Assembly: GCA_964633115.1 (NCBI GenBank) | Contig: CAZWEO010000009.1 | Coordinates: 12,018-76,017, forward strand | Direction of reading: 5' to 3' | DNA length: 64,000 bases | Origin: B30-G6 sp964633115 | GTDB taxonomy: Bacteria; Desulfobacterota; Desulfobacteria; Desulfobacterales; B30-G6 | Made by a program: the position numbers and the translations under genes | In this document: one piece after another, positions 43,641 to 52,008 of the stretch | How the letters are laid out: the number at the start of each line of letters is the position of its first letter | Numbering within the stretch: the first letter of the stretch is position 1 | Notes under the pieces: model-generated | Told to the model about the DNA's origin: nothing | Databases searched by the model: none | What the model saw: the letters and a program-made list of their open reading frames with translations, nothing else

Positions 43641-44126
43641 TCAAACATTGTTCTCACCGGCTGGAGTTCGCTTGTCATGAGCCGAGAAGCGCGAAACGGT
43701 TTTTAAAAGTTCGGCCGCCTCGATGGGTTTCTGCATGAATCTGTCAACGAGTTCATAGGCTTCACTGTGCTGAGAACCGTACAAATTGTGGCACTTTAAA
43801 AAGGTGTTTTTATCGAGGGTTGCCAGCATGATGACCGGAATGTCCCTTAAAGTTTCATCCCGTTTTAGGCTACGGTAGATCTGGATGCCGGTCTCGCCAG
43901 GCATCATCATGTTGAGGATGATGACCGCCGGCTTTTCCGCAAGCGCTTGGCGATATCCATCTGTAAGGTCATCCGCCACAATTGGGTGGAAACCTTCAGA
44001 ACCAAGTACGTTGGCCAAGAAAATTTGCATGTCCAGTTCATCGTCCACCACCAGGATTTTTTTCTCAGATACCGCAGACACCCGAAAAACCCCCTTTGCA
44101 CGCGATGGAAAGGTTCGGCCCGACAT
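43641..44126 (-). CDS. Stand-alone pseudo-receiver (phospho-acceptor Asp replaced by Asn)
   Basis: 161 residues, one receiver fold and nothing else. The acidic pocket is intact (ILVVDDELDM) and the conserved Lys is present (RFMQKPIE), but the acceptor position reads VIILNMMMPGETG, Asn for Asp. It therefore probably cannot be phosphorylated and may act as a binding adaptor or be locked in one state. The frame opens at ATG 44126, with GGAGG rather far upstream; GTG at 44081, with AAAGGGGG upstream, is a good alternative start. It is the first gene of the Hdr run, 54 bases below a sigma-54 promoter. Confidence 0.87.
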   Translation of the reverse strand: MSGRTFPSRAKGVFRVSAVSEKKILVVDDELDMQIFLANVLGSEGFHPIVADDLTDGYRQALAEKPAVIILNMMMPGETGIQIYRSLKRDETLRDIPVIMLATLDKNTFLKCHNLYGSQHSEAYELVDRFMQKPIEAAELLKTVSRFSAHDKRTPAGENNV

Positions 44127-44179
44127 GGGACCGGGCAGACGCCTCCAAACAATTAAATCACTAACATTGTCTTTAAATT

Positions 44180-44195
44180 AGCATGCATTGTGCCA
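44180..44195 (-). promoter_or_regulatory. Sigma-54 promoter of the Hdr operon
   Basis: On the minus strand TGGCACAATGCATGCT has the GG-N10-GC spacing and 10 of 12 fixed bases of TGGCACG-N4-TTGCW. It lies 54 bases before the pseudo-receiver ATG. Confidence 0.68.
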
Positions 44196-44281
44196 AGAAA
44201 AAGCTAATTACCAAACTGATTGATATTATTAGATTTTATTTGGTCGGTGATCTATGCGATGAGAGGTCCGAGCGGATGAAG

Positions 44282-44299
44282 GTTGCGGGGAATTGCAAC
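44282..44299. promoter_or_regulatory. Putative operator dyad GTTGC-N8-GCAAC
   Basis: GTTGC-GGGGAATT-GCAAC, a 5+5 dyad about 90-100 bases upstream of the sigma-54 promoter, where an activator would bind. A similar dyad is at 54523-54542. Confidence 0.45.
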
Positions 44300-44710
44300 A
44301 AATCGAATTTAACTACTTAAAACTATTTATAAAATTTAAATGCAACGAATTGCAACTTAAATGCAACGTATGTTGAAGCATCATGCTTATTGCGGTTTAA
44401 ACTTGGCTGTAGTTATTGGCAACAGTCCACTAATTATTTGATATTTTTACTATTATCTTAAAAAGAGGGTGAAATAAAGTATCCGGTGTAAACAAATACA
44501 TCGGTTTTGGGGACGGGTTGGTCCCATAGCCGGTACATTATTCGGAATGAAGAAATATTAAATCGAAACAAATCAGATAGTTAACAAGTGGTGCGGAGGC
44601 TACAAGGCCCATTGGTATCGTTCTTGCTCTTTTCGATTGACGGAGAAACATCGAATAAATCGAATATTGCCGACCAAACTCCAGCGTTGCAAAATAAGGA
44701 GGGCCAAACA

Positions 44711-45652
44711 ATGAATAAATTATTTCAAAAAGTAAAAAACCGCTCAAAAAAGCGTGTGCAAGGTTTCAATGTAGTCGTGAACGAGTGTATCTGGATGAAA
44801 GCCGGTGTTGTCAACTTTCGAGAATGCGATAATAGTTTTGACTGCACCACCTGTCCTTTTGACCGTGGCATGCGTAAGACCATGGGTATCAGCGATCAAC
44901 TGAAAACAGAACAGACAGCGCCCAGATGGGTAGAACACCTACAGCGAAAATATTCCGGTGCTTCGAGGCCCTGCAGGCATGCCCTCACCGGTCGGGTTGA
45001 TGATCCCAAAATCTGTTCTTTGAACTATGAATGCTATCATTGCGCTTTTGATCAGATGCTCGATGAGGTCGATATGGTACGCAATCTCGAATCCCCACGG
45101 TATGTATCGGCTTCTGGATATAAAATGGCTGCAGGCTATTACTACCATATGGGACATAGCTGGTCGTGTTTCGAACACGGCGGCCGTGTTCGAGTTGGCT
45201 GGGACGACTTCCTCATGAAAGTATTCGGGACGGTAAAAACCATCAATCTGCCACCGTTGGGTGAGAAAATTCAGCAAAACAAGGTGGGTTGGTCCTTTAC
45301 CAAGAATGGTCATGAAGCAGCTATACTCTCACCGGTTACGGGTACGATACTGGCTGTTAACCATCGTGCGGTGGATCATCCGGAAATACTTCAGGCGGAT
45401 CCGTATCACACGGGATGGCTTTTTATCATCGAGCCGGTGATGCCTAAAAGAAATTTAAAGAGCCTGTATTACGGTGATGAAAGCATACAATGGATGGAGA
45501 AGGAGAGTCAGCGGTTATTGGAACTGATGGGACCGGAGTATAAGGATCTGGCCGCCACCGGTGCAAGGCCAGTCAGCGATGTACACGCGGCTTGTCCCGA
45601 GATAGGTTGGGATACCCTGGTGCAAAATTTTCTCAGGACCGGTCTGAAATAA
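44711..45652 (+). CDS. GcvH-like domain protein with Cys-rich N-terminus
   Basis: 313 residues from ATG at 44711, with AAGGAGGG 8 bases upstream. The N-terminal half has two Cys groups, CDNSFDCTTCPFDRGM and CSLNYECYHCAFDQML, typical of small metal or iron-sulfur sites. The C-terminal half matches glycine-cleavage H-protein: RVRVGWDDF, INLPPLGE, LSPVTGTILAVNH and DPYHTGWLFIIEP. The lipoyl Lys expected eight residues before PVTG is missing (Gly there; nearest Lys ten before), so it is probably not a standard lipoyl carrier. Such proteins recur in Desulfobacterota; function unknown to me. Located opposite the Hdr operon's promoter. Confidence 0.8.
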   Translation: MNKLFQKVKNRSKKRVQGFNVVVNECIWMKAGVVNFRECDNSFDCTTCPFDRGMRKTMGISDQLKTEQTAPRWVEHLQRKYSGASRPCRHALTGRVDDPKICSLNYECYHCAFDQMLDEVDMVRNLESPRYVSASGYKMAAGYYYHMGHSWSCFEHGGRVRVGWDDFLMKVFGTVKTINLPPLGEKIQQNKVGWSFTKNGHEAAILSPVTGTILAVNHRAVDHPEILQADPYHTGWLFIIEPVMPKRNLKSLYYGDESIQWMEKESQRLLELMGPEYKDLAATGARPVSDVHAACPEIGWDTLVQNFLRTGLK

Positions 45653-46073
45653 GGCTTGGTTTTTCTATCGTAATGGGAGGGTTTCACTGGAAGGTCTTCA
45701 ATTACAGCCAGCATATGTCAGACATATCAAAGGGCTTTTGAAAGGATAATATTTTTACTTTCTGGCTGGTTATCCCAGGAAAAATTAGCTGATAAATGCC
45801 AGAATTGTACATTGAAGATTTACTGGATTATGTAAAGCAATTTTGTCGATTTCGGATTCTACCTTGTGTTACAACCTCTAGTTGGGAGGGGTTCCCAGGG
45901 ATGATGTAATCTCCTGTTAACACTGATGCGAGCAATCGAAGGTTTAAAAGGCAAGTCATTTCAAAATTAAATCACTAAAAAGAGTTTTCATCCCTAAATC
46001 TCTTGGGGGACACGTGGTCCCCCAAGCCAACTACAACATTTCTCTCGTCTCATCACGAGGTAATATTTTAATT
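45653..46073. other. Gene-free convergent region with a hairpin
   Basis: 421 bases between convergent genes. At 46002-46026 CTTGGGGGAC and GTCCCCCAAG form a perfect 10-bp stem with a 5-base loop, 48 bases after the gdhA stop and without a U-run. No clear intrinsic terminator for the GcvH-like gene was found. Confidence 0.55.
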
Positions 46074-47447
46074 TTAAGTGTTACCTTGGTCAAGCATTGC
46101 ATTTGCGACTTTTATAAAACCCGCAATATTTGCCCCAAAGGAATAGTTGCCAGGATCACCATACCTTTCCGCGGCCTGCAAGCAGTTATCGTGGATGTCT
46201 CTCATCACCTGGCGTAACCTCAGATCGACTTCTTCCCTTAGCCATTTTATTTTTATACTGTTTTGAGCCATTTCAAATCCTGAGCATGCGACGCCACCGG
46301 CATTGGATGCTTTACCAGGGGAATAAAGGATTCCGCTTTTGTGCAATATATCGCTGGCGTCGGACGTTAAAGGCATATTGGCACACTCGGCAACACACAT
46401 GCAGCCATTTTTTACAAGATCGTTAACATCGTTCATACCCATTTCATTCTCACAGGCACAAGGAAACGCCAAGTCACACTTTACCCCCCAAGGGCGTTTT
46501 CCCGGATGAAAATCAACCTTAAACTTGTCTGCATAGTCCTGCACCTTGTCGCGGCCGCTGGAACGCATATTCAGCATATAATCGATTTTTTCTCCTTGAA
46601 TACCGTCTTGGTCGTGCACAAAGCCATCAGGTCCTGAAAGCGTAATGACCTTAGCCCCCATTTCCGATACCTTTTTCACAACACCCCAGGCAACATTCCC
46701 GAATCCCGAAACCGCTACCGTTTTACCATCAATATATTCGCCACGGGTTTTCAACATTTCTTCTGCAAAGTAAACAGCACCAAATCCTGTGGCCTCAGGC
46801 CTTACAGCGGAACCACCCCAGTCGATCCCTTTTCCGGTCAGCACACCTTCAAATACATTTTTAAGGCGTTTGTAATGGCCAAACAAGTATCCGATTTCCC
46901 GGGCACCCACACCAATATCACCGGCAGGCACATCCGTATCAGGGCCAATGTGTTTATACAATCCAACCATAAAACTCTGGCAGAAATTTTCAATTTCAAT
47001 ATCGGATTTGCCACGGGGGCTGAAATCACTGCCGCCTTTCCCTCCCCCCATGGGCAGCCCGGTCAAAGCATTCTTAAACACCTGCTCAAAGCCCAGAAAC
47101 TTTAGTATACTAAGTGTCACCGAGGCATGGAAACGCAGGCCGCCTTTATATGGGCCCAAGGCACTGTTGAATCCGATACGATAGCCGGTATTCACTAGAA
47201 TGGTTCCGCTGTCATCTCGCCAAGGCACCCTGAAGCTGACAACCCTTTCGGGCTCAACCATTCTTTCCAGAATCCGTTCATGCTGATAAAAGGGCTCTTG
47301 AGAAAAAAGTGGCATCAATGAAAAAAGAAGCTCATCAACCGCCTGGATGAATTCCTTTTCCCAAGGATATTTATCTCTAACCAGTTGTGATATTTTTTGT
47401 GCGTACGTATTCGCTTCGTCCTGGACTTTCAGAGCTGTGTTGTACAT
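46074..47447 (-). CDS. gdhA: NADP-type glutamate dehydrogenase GdhA
   Basis: About 457 residues, hexameric-class length. The enzyme assimilates ammonia with 2-oxoglutarate and NAD(P)H to give glutamate. Visible signatures are RVPWRDDSG, GPYKGGLRFH, the active-site segment LTGLPMGGGKGGSDFSP, and FAEEMLKTRG with a dinucleotide fold (VAVSGFGNVAWGV). ATG at 47447 has AAGGAG at about 9 bases; an in-frame ATG two codons earlier (47453) lies only 3 bases from that site. It follows the small Cys-rich gene by about 30 bases and probably shares its sigma-54 promoter, which fits nitrogen-type control. Confidence 0.95.
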   Translation of the reverse strand: MYNTALKVQDEANTYAQKISQLVRDKYPWEKEFIQAVDELLFSLMPLFSQEPFYQHERILERMVEPERVVSFRVPWRDDSGTILVNTGYRIGFNSALGPYKGGLRFHASVTLSILKFLGFEQVFKNALTGLPMGGGKGGSDFSPRGKSDIEIENFCQSFMVGLYKHIGPDTDVPAGDIGVGAREIGYLFGHYKRLKNVFEGVLTGKGIDWGGSAVRPEATGFGAVYFAEEMLKTRGEYIDGKTVAVSGFGNVAWGVVKKVSEMGAKVITLSGPDGFVHDQDGIQGEKIDYMLNMRSSGRDKVQDYADKFKVDFHPGKRPWGVKCDLAFPCACENEMGMNDVNDLVKNGCMCVAECANMPLTSDASDILHKSGILYSPGKASNAGGVACSGFEMAQNSIKIKWLREEVDLRLRQVMRDIHDNCLQAAERYGDPGNYSFGANIAGFIKVANAMLDQGNT

Positions 47448-47483
47448 GGTCATAATCTCCTTTTTATGCCGGCAAACTCATTT

Positions 47484-47795
47484 CTAACAGTATTCTTCGC
47501 AGTGCCAGACCCCACCGTCGCGGATTGGATACTTGCATGAAACTCGCTTTTCGCAATTCATGCACAATCCTTTCATTTTTCCCTGAATATAAGCAATGCT
47601 GGGTTTGGAAGGTTGGGGAGGTTGTTCTTCCTTATAGAGAATTTCGTTTTCAACTACCTGCAATACAGACTGGTTGTCAAAATTTTCACAGTGAAAAATT
47701 GCCTTTCCTTGGTTTTGGCAATGTTGGTAATGTGCACAATCAGATACATGTATACAGGTTTGGCAGATATCTGTACTCTTGGCTTGTAATTGCAT
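47484..47795 (-). CDS. Small Cys-rich protein with two zinc-ribbon-like halves
   Basis: 103 residues with 13 Cys. The two halves look alike: CQTCIHVSDCAHYQHC plus GKAIFHCENF near the start, and CMNCEKRVSCKYPI plus GGVWHCEEYC at the end, joined by a Pro-rich linker. The spacing suggests two small metal-binding ribbons. No enzyme motif is seen, and I know of no assigned function. It is the first gene behind a sigma-54 promoter and is followed by gdhA, so a role linked to nitrogen or redox status is inferred from context only. Confidence 0.8.
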   Translation of the reverse strand: MQLQAKSTDICQTCIHVSDCAHYQHCQNQGKAIFHCENFDNQSVLQVVENEILYKEEQPPQPSKPSIAYIQGKMKGLCMNCEKRVSCKYPIRDGGVWHCEEYC

Positions 47796-47862
47796 GTTAT
47801 TCCTCCATCCTTGTTTGAGTTTTTATTCCAGATAAAAGTAGTGGTTGTTTACACGGGTATAG

Positions 47863-47878
47863 AGCAATCCACATGCCA
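47863..47878 (-). promoter_or_regulatory. Sigma-54 promoter of the Cys-rich protein-gdhA operon
   Basis: On the minus strand TGGCATGTGGATTGCT matches TGGCACG-N4-TTGCW at 11 of 12 positions with correct GG-N10-GC spacing. The predicted start site is about 55-60 bases before the Cys-rich gene. An NtrC/kinase pair is encoded just upstream. Confidence 0.78.
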
Positions 47879-48057
47879 ATTTAACATTTACCAAGATAAT
47901 GCACTTGCAGAGAAATAAAATAATGCAATATTTGGATTAATATCAGAGATATAAACTATAATAAATTAAAGGTTTGCCCTGTGGATCTACGATGCGAAGA
48001 AGTGATTCAGGATGAAACGCCGAGGAGGAACTCCCCAGCGGGGAGAAATTGCCCGAT

Positions 48058-49407
48058 TTAAATGTCTAAGTTTGCTCTCTTGATTTTTTCCCGGAGTGTT
48101 TTGCGATCGATTTTCAAAATCTCGGCCGCTTTGGTTTTGTTTCCCTTCACGCTGTTCAGCACATTCAAAATATATTCCGCTTCAACCTCTATTAAAGGCC
48201 GGTCAAAACCCTGCTGCCTGTTGATGCTGAAACGCATCTGTTCCGGCAGGTCGGTGACATCGATTATTTCGTTATCAGCCAGCACTACCAGACGCTGGAC
48301 CAGGTTTTCCAGTTCCCGAACATTGCCCTGCCATCGATAGGTTTTAAAAATCTGCAAAACTTTGTCTGAAAAGCGGGGAACTGGACGACTCATTTCCTTG
48401 GAGAGCTTTTCCATGAATAGCTGAACTAGTAACAGAATATCCTCACCCCGTTCATGGAGCGGCGGCATTACAATTTCAATAATGTTCAGTCGAAAATAGA
48501 GATCTTCCCGGAAGAGCCTCTTTTTAACGCGATTTTTCAAATCCATGTTGGTTGCTGTCAGAATCCTCGTATTCACCTTTTGGACACGGCTGGATCCCAC
48601 CATGAAAATCTCTTTGTTTTGAATAGCCCGCAGTAATTTTCCCTGCATACTCAGGCTCGCATCGCCAATTTCGTCTAAAAACAGCGTTCCTCCATCAGCG
48701 ATCTGAAAAAAGCCTGCTCGGGAAGATTTTGCTCCTGTAAAAGCGCCTTTGACGTGACCAAACAGTTCACTTTCAAGCAATGTGTCTGGAATCGCTGTAC
48801 AATTAACCGTAACAAAAGGGCCCGAATGGTCACTGCTGTTGTAGTGGATAGCACGCGCCACCAACTCTTTACCGGTACCACTCTCCCCAGTGATCAACAC
48901 GTTGACTTTTGTCCCTGCAGCCTTATCGATGAGCCGGTATACGTTCTGCATACACGAAGATTTACCAATGATTTTGGAGTGGGCATGGATTGGTTTGACT
49001 TCAGCCGCAAAACGGTTGGCCTGCTTTTCCAGCATTTTAGCAACCGCTGCCAATAGCTCTTCATCCGTGAAGGGTTTGACCAGGTAATCTTCAGCACCGT
49101 CTTTAACCGCTTCCAAGGCACCCTTAATGGAGGGATATCCGGTAATGATCATTATTTCGGTGCCCTTCAGATTTTCATTTACATATTTGAGCAACTCCAA
49201 ACCGCTGATCTTGGGCATCTTTATATCGGTAATCACAAGATCCACAGAGTCCTGATCCAGAAAATCAATAGCCTGATTTACGCTTGTCACGGTGTAGACA
49301 TTGTAATCGGCTGCACTCAGGTTTCTTTGAATGACTTCCAAAGTAAGGGCCGAATCATCAACCACTAAAATTCTGGCACCTTTATAATTTTCTTTGCTGT
49401 TATTCAT
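48058..49407 (-). CDS. NtrC-family sigma-54-dependent response regulator
   Basis: 449 residues: receiver (ILVVDDSALTLEVI, ITDIKMPKISG, YLVKPFTD), AAA+ domain with GESGTGKE, GAFTGA and GTLFLDEIG, and a Fis-type helix-turn-helix (NKTKAAEILKIDRKTLREKIKR). Full length, all key residues intact. The start overlaps the end of the upstream kinase by 4 bases (ATGA), so they are a cognate pair. The sigma-54 promoter of the Cys-rich protein-gdhA operon is 180 bases beyond its stop and is the obvious candidate target. Confidence 0.95.
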   Translation of the reverse strand: MNNSKENYKGARILVVDDSALTLEVIQRNLSAADYNVYTVTSVNQAIDFLDQDSVDLVITDIKMPKISGLELLKYVNENLKGTEIMIITGYPSIKGALEAVKDGAEDYLVKPFTDEELLAAVAKMLEKQANRFAAEVKPIHAHSKIIGKSSCMQNVYRLIDKAAGTKVNVLITGESGTGKELVARAIHYNSSDHSGPFVTVNCTAIPDTLLESELFGHVKGAFTGAKSSRAGFFQIADGGTLFLDEIGDASLSMQGKLLRAIQNKEIFMVGSSRVQKVNTRILTATNMDLKNRVKKRLFREDLYFRLNIIEIVMPPLHERGEDILLLVQLFMEKLSKEMSRPVPRFSDKVLQIFKTYRWQGNVRELENLVQRLVVLADNEIIDVTDLPEQMRFSINRQQGFDRPLIEVEAEYILNVLNSVKGNKTKAAEILKIDRKTLREKIKRANLDI

Positions 49408-50930
49408 TCTCTTCCCTGGATGATACCGCTTTTCAGCGGAAACCGGATTTTAAATTCAGCACCTTGCCCGACACTGCTTTTGACATCTATACCGCCCCCA
49501 TGGGCCTTAACAATACCATGAACCACTGACAACCCTAATCCGGTCCCCTGTTTGATATCCTTGGTTGTAAAAAATGGTAGGAAAATTTGTTTCAATGTCC
49601 CCGACGTCATACCGGTTCCTGAATCTTGAACAATCAGGTAAACAAAGTCTTTGTCAAATGTGGTTTCAATGCTGAGTTTACCTTCCTCGGGCATAGCATG
49701 AATTGCGTTGATGATCAGGTTGGTAAAAACCTGTTGCAGTTGGGACAGGTCTGCTTTAATGACCGGTAGATCTCCGCATAGGTTTTTGGCAACCGATATT
49801 CCATTTTTAGTACAACGCGATTCAAATAAATATATACCGTCTTCAATCAATCTGTTCAGGTTAACCTGGGTTTCTCGTGGCGGGGTCTGACGGCTGAAAA
49901 ACATCAGTTTTTTTATGATTTCCCTGGCATGCAGAGCAGATTTAACAATATTGTCCAGATCACTATAAACCTGATCTGGAAGGTTATTGACTTTTGTGGA
50001 CAGTTGGGCAAACCCAAGGATGTTTCCCAGGGGTTCATTAAGTTCATGCGCTACGCCTGCCGTCAGTTGACCGATTTTTGCCAGCCGATCCGAGTGCCGT
50101 AGCTGGTTTACCATTTCAGCTTTATGGTCGATGGCTTCCTTTTTATCAATGGCCAAAGACAAATGGTGAGCTATGGTTTTCAGAAGAGATCGTTCTTCAT
50201 CAAGAAATAAAGGTGTTTTCTTCTCTTTATTCATGGGTGAATATATCACCTCAATATTTCCCCGCTCAATCTCGTTGACAACTATGTTTTCGACTAGGGC
50301 CGAGCTGTCTGTTTTTTCCCCCGACTCACCATAGCAGTGCCCATCTAATCTAATGATTGACGTAGTGATATCCGGATATTGAAAGGCCGGAGGAATAATG
50401 GCGGTAATGGACTCTACCATTTGAGGAAGAGGTAGATTTTGTCCTACAATCTTGGCCATGCTATATAGACAAGTGAGCTCTTTATTTCTCTCGATCAGCT
50501 GATTTCGTTCATTTAAAAGCTGCTTCTCTTGATATACACGCTCTGATATATCCTGACCGATCGCCATCAATCCGATGGAATCTCCAGAGGTCTCATCTGC
50601 AAGTCTTTGATAATGCCATTCGACAAAACATTCCTTAAGGTTACGTCTTATTAGCTTGGTAACAATCTTTCCTGACGGTTTACCGCCCATAATGAAGCGA
50701 CGAAAGTACCGCTTAGCCGAGCTCTTTTCGGCTTCTAACAAAAACAGGTCAAACCAACTCTTTTGGCTGAGCTCTGAATACGAATATCCCGTTGTTGATT
50801 CTAAAAATTCGTTAAAACTGACGATCATTCCATCTTGATCCAAGATGAGTATGATCCCTTTGGTAAGTTGGATAGCCGGCACACTCAAATCAGCAATTCT
50901 TTGTGGTATTTTAGCGTTGGACATACACAT
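49404..50930 (-). CDS. Cytoplasmic sensor histidine kinase (PAS-GAF-like-HisKA-HATPase)
   Basis: 508 residues without membrane segments. A PAS domain (about 20-140; LDQDGMIVSFNEF, GYSYSELSQ) is followed by a GAF-like region (about 165-290), a H-box region (LTAGVAHELNEPLGNILGF) and ATPase boxes (QDSGTGMT, KQGTGLGLSVVHG). It pairs with the downstream NtrC-type regulator by a 4-base overlap. Two possible ATGs (50930, 50924) lack a clear ribosome site. Signal unknown; the cytoplasmic layout and the nearby gdhA suggest nitrogen or metabolic state. Confidence 0.9.
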   Translation of the reverse strand: MCMSNAKIPQRIADLSVPAIQLTKGIILILDQDGMIVSFNEFLESTTGYSYSELSQKSWFDLFLLEAEKSSAKRYFRRFIMGGKPSGKIVTKLIRRNLKECFVEWHYQRLADETSGDSIGLMAIGQDISERVYQEKQLLNERNQLIERNKELTCLYSMAKIVGQNLPLPQMVESITAIIPPAFQYPDITTSIIRLDGHCYGESGEKTDSSALVENIVVNEIERGNIEVIYSPMNKEKKTPLFLDEERSLLKTIAHHLSLAIDKKEAIDHKAEMVNQLRHSDRLAKIGQLTAGVAHELNEPLGNILGFAQLSTKVNNLPDQVYSDLDNIVKSALHAREIIKKLMFFSRQTPPRETQVNLNRLIEDGIYLFESRCTKNGISVAKNLCGDLPVIKADLSQLQQVFTNLIINAIHAMPEEGKLSIETTFDKDFVYLIVQDSGTGMTSGTLKQIFLPFFTTKDIKQGTGLGLSVVHGIVKAHGGGIDVKSSVGQGAEFKIRFPLKSGIIQGRE

Positions 50931-51450
50931 GACTTATGGAATATTGGTAATGTCGTCAAGATAATATAGGCTTTTACCTCGTTCCTTAATAAATAGGCGG
51001 ATTACAAATGCAAATATCAATATAACAAGGATAAGAGCCTATAAAGACTTCATCATATTCAGGAATTATAAGAAATTCGAGGTTATATGATTCGGAGCGT
51101 TGCACTGCACCAACGAATCGGATTGGCTTTTCCATAACCTTTGCAGCCAAGCTTCTCCGACACTAAAAAATCTAATGCTCAACGTGCGCGTGTTGGAAGA
51201 GCATCAAGATGGACCATTGGAAGCCTTTGTGTACTTTCTGGATCAAATCGCCGTAGAATAAGGCCATTTTGTCATTCCCGACACCCATTTGCTTCATCCC
51301 CGTATCTACAAAATGTTCCCCTTGCTGAACCGCCAAACGCTGGAAAGATATCGCTCCCTGATTGTTTTTCGCACTTGATTTGGCAAAGGAGCTTCGTTAT
51401 GCAAATTACGGCTTCCACCAAATTCGTAACCGCATAAGACATTTGGTATA
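50931..51450. other. Gene-free region, possibly decayed coding DNA
   Basis: 520 bases. Short plus-strand pieces look protein-like (VLEEHQDGPLEAFVYF near 51190; LDLAKELRYANYGFHQIR near 51370) but lie in different frames and lack a start or ribosome site. I do not recognise them. The leftward kinase promoter must lie at the left end. Confidence 0.45.
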
Positions 51451-52008
51451 TCAGCGGGGATCGATTTGGGTTGCCTCCCGGATATACTGTGAACAATAAC
51501 GGCAAAAACCAATCGGAAGCAGGTCCAGGTCCGTTAGGTTGTCCGAGAAATACATGAGACAGCGACCGTCCTGGCAGTGGGTCAGGTTGAAAAGGTGACA
51601 AACTTCGTGCAGGGCGATTTTTGCGACCCGTTCCAGGACCAGCGCGGATGGCTCAGGTGGATTGGGGGCCTCTTCTTGAAGCCGGTAAAGCGATGTGAGT
51701 GCCGCACGTCCTCCCTGCCTAGCCTGACCCAGTACATGTGAAAAAACCGGAACGAATAGATCCACATCCAAGACACCAATTACCTTGGCGACGGCCCCAA
51801 ATGCCCTGGATTCCAGATGTTGCAGAATGGTCCCGACATTAAACTGGCGTCGTTGCGGGTCCATTGCATAGCTAGGCTTTTGTAAAGTTTCCAGGACAAT
51901 TGCGTCAAGATACAGATAGCTGGATATGTGCGCGGCAATTACCTTGGGCACAATAGCAGGGATGTCCCCAAAGGGGATGATACCGATACGATGGCAGTCG
52001 GGAGTCAT
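51451..52008 (-). CDS. Archaemetzincin family zinc metalloprotease
   Basis: 185 residues, family length. The extended zinc motif HEVCHLFNLTHC (HExxHxxxxxHxx) is present, followed by CLMYFSDNLTDLD, the Met-turn region, and a second Cys pair FCRYC that binds structural zinc in this family. It is predicted to be a cytoplasmic aminopeptidase-like or minimal metzincin protease of unknown substrate. Its ATG overlaps the stop of the sigma-54 regulator gene by 4 bases, so the two are co-translated. A protease tied to a two-component operon is an uncommon arrangement. Confidence 0.92.
   Translation of the reverse strand: MTPDCHRIGIIPFGDIPAIVPKVIAAHISSYLYLDAIVLETLQKPSYAMDPQRRQFNVGTILQHLESRAFGAVAKVIGVLDVDLFVPVFSHVLGQARQGGRAALTSLYRLQEEAPNPPEPSALVLERVAKIALHEVCHLFNLTHCQDGRCLMYFSDNLTDLDLLPIGFCRYCSQYIREATQIDPR

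Larger units (their letters stand above)
44127..44710. other. Divergent regulatory region
   Basis: 584 bases between leftward Hdr operon and rightward GcvH-like gene. It holds a sigma-54 promoter for the leftward operon (44180-44195), a GTTGC-N8-GCAAC dyad (44282-44299) and three TGCAAC direct repeats at 44341, 44351 and 44362, spaced about one helical turn. A rightward frame is open from 44588 but has no ribosome site before 44711. Confidence 0.65.

Noticed and set aside
48031..48045. CTCCCC-AGC-GGGGAG hairpin after the NtrC-type gene
   Set aside because: Only six pairs and no U-run; too weak to call a terminator.
51141..51437. 98-codon rightward frame near the archaemetzincin gene
   Set aside because: No ribosome site and no recognisable family; the more protein-like fragments in this stretch are in other frames.
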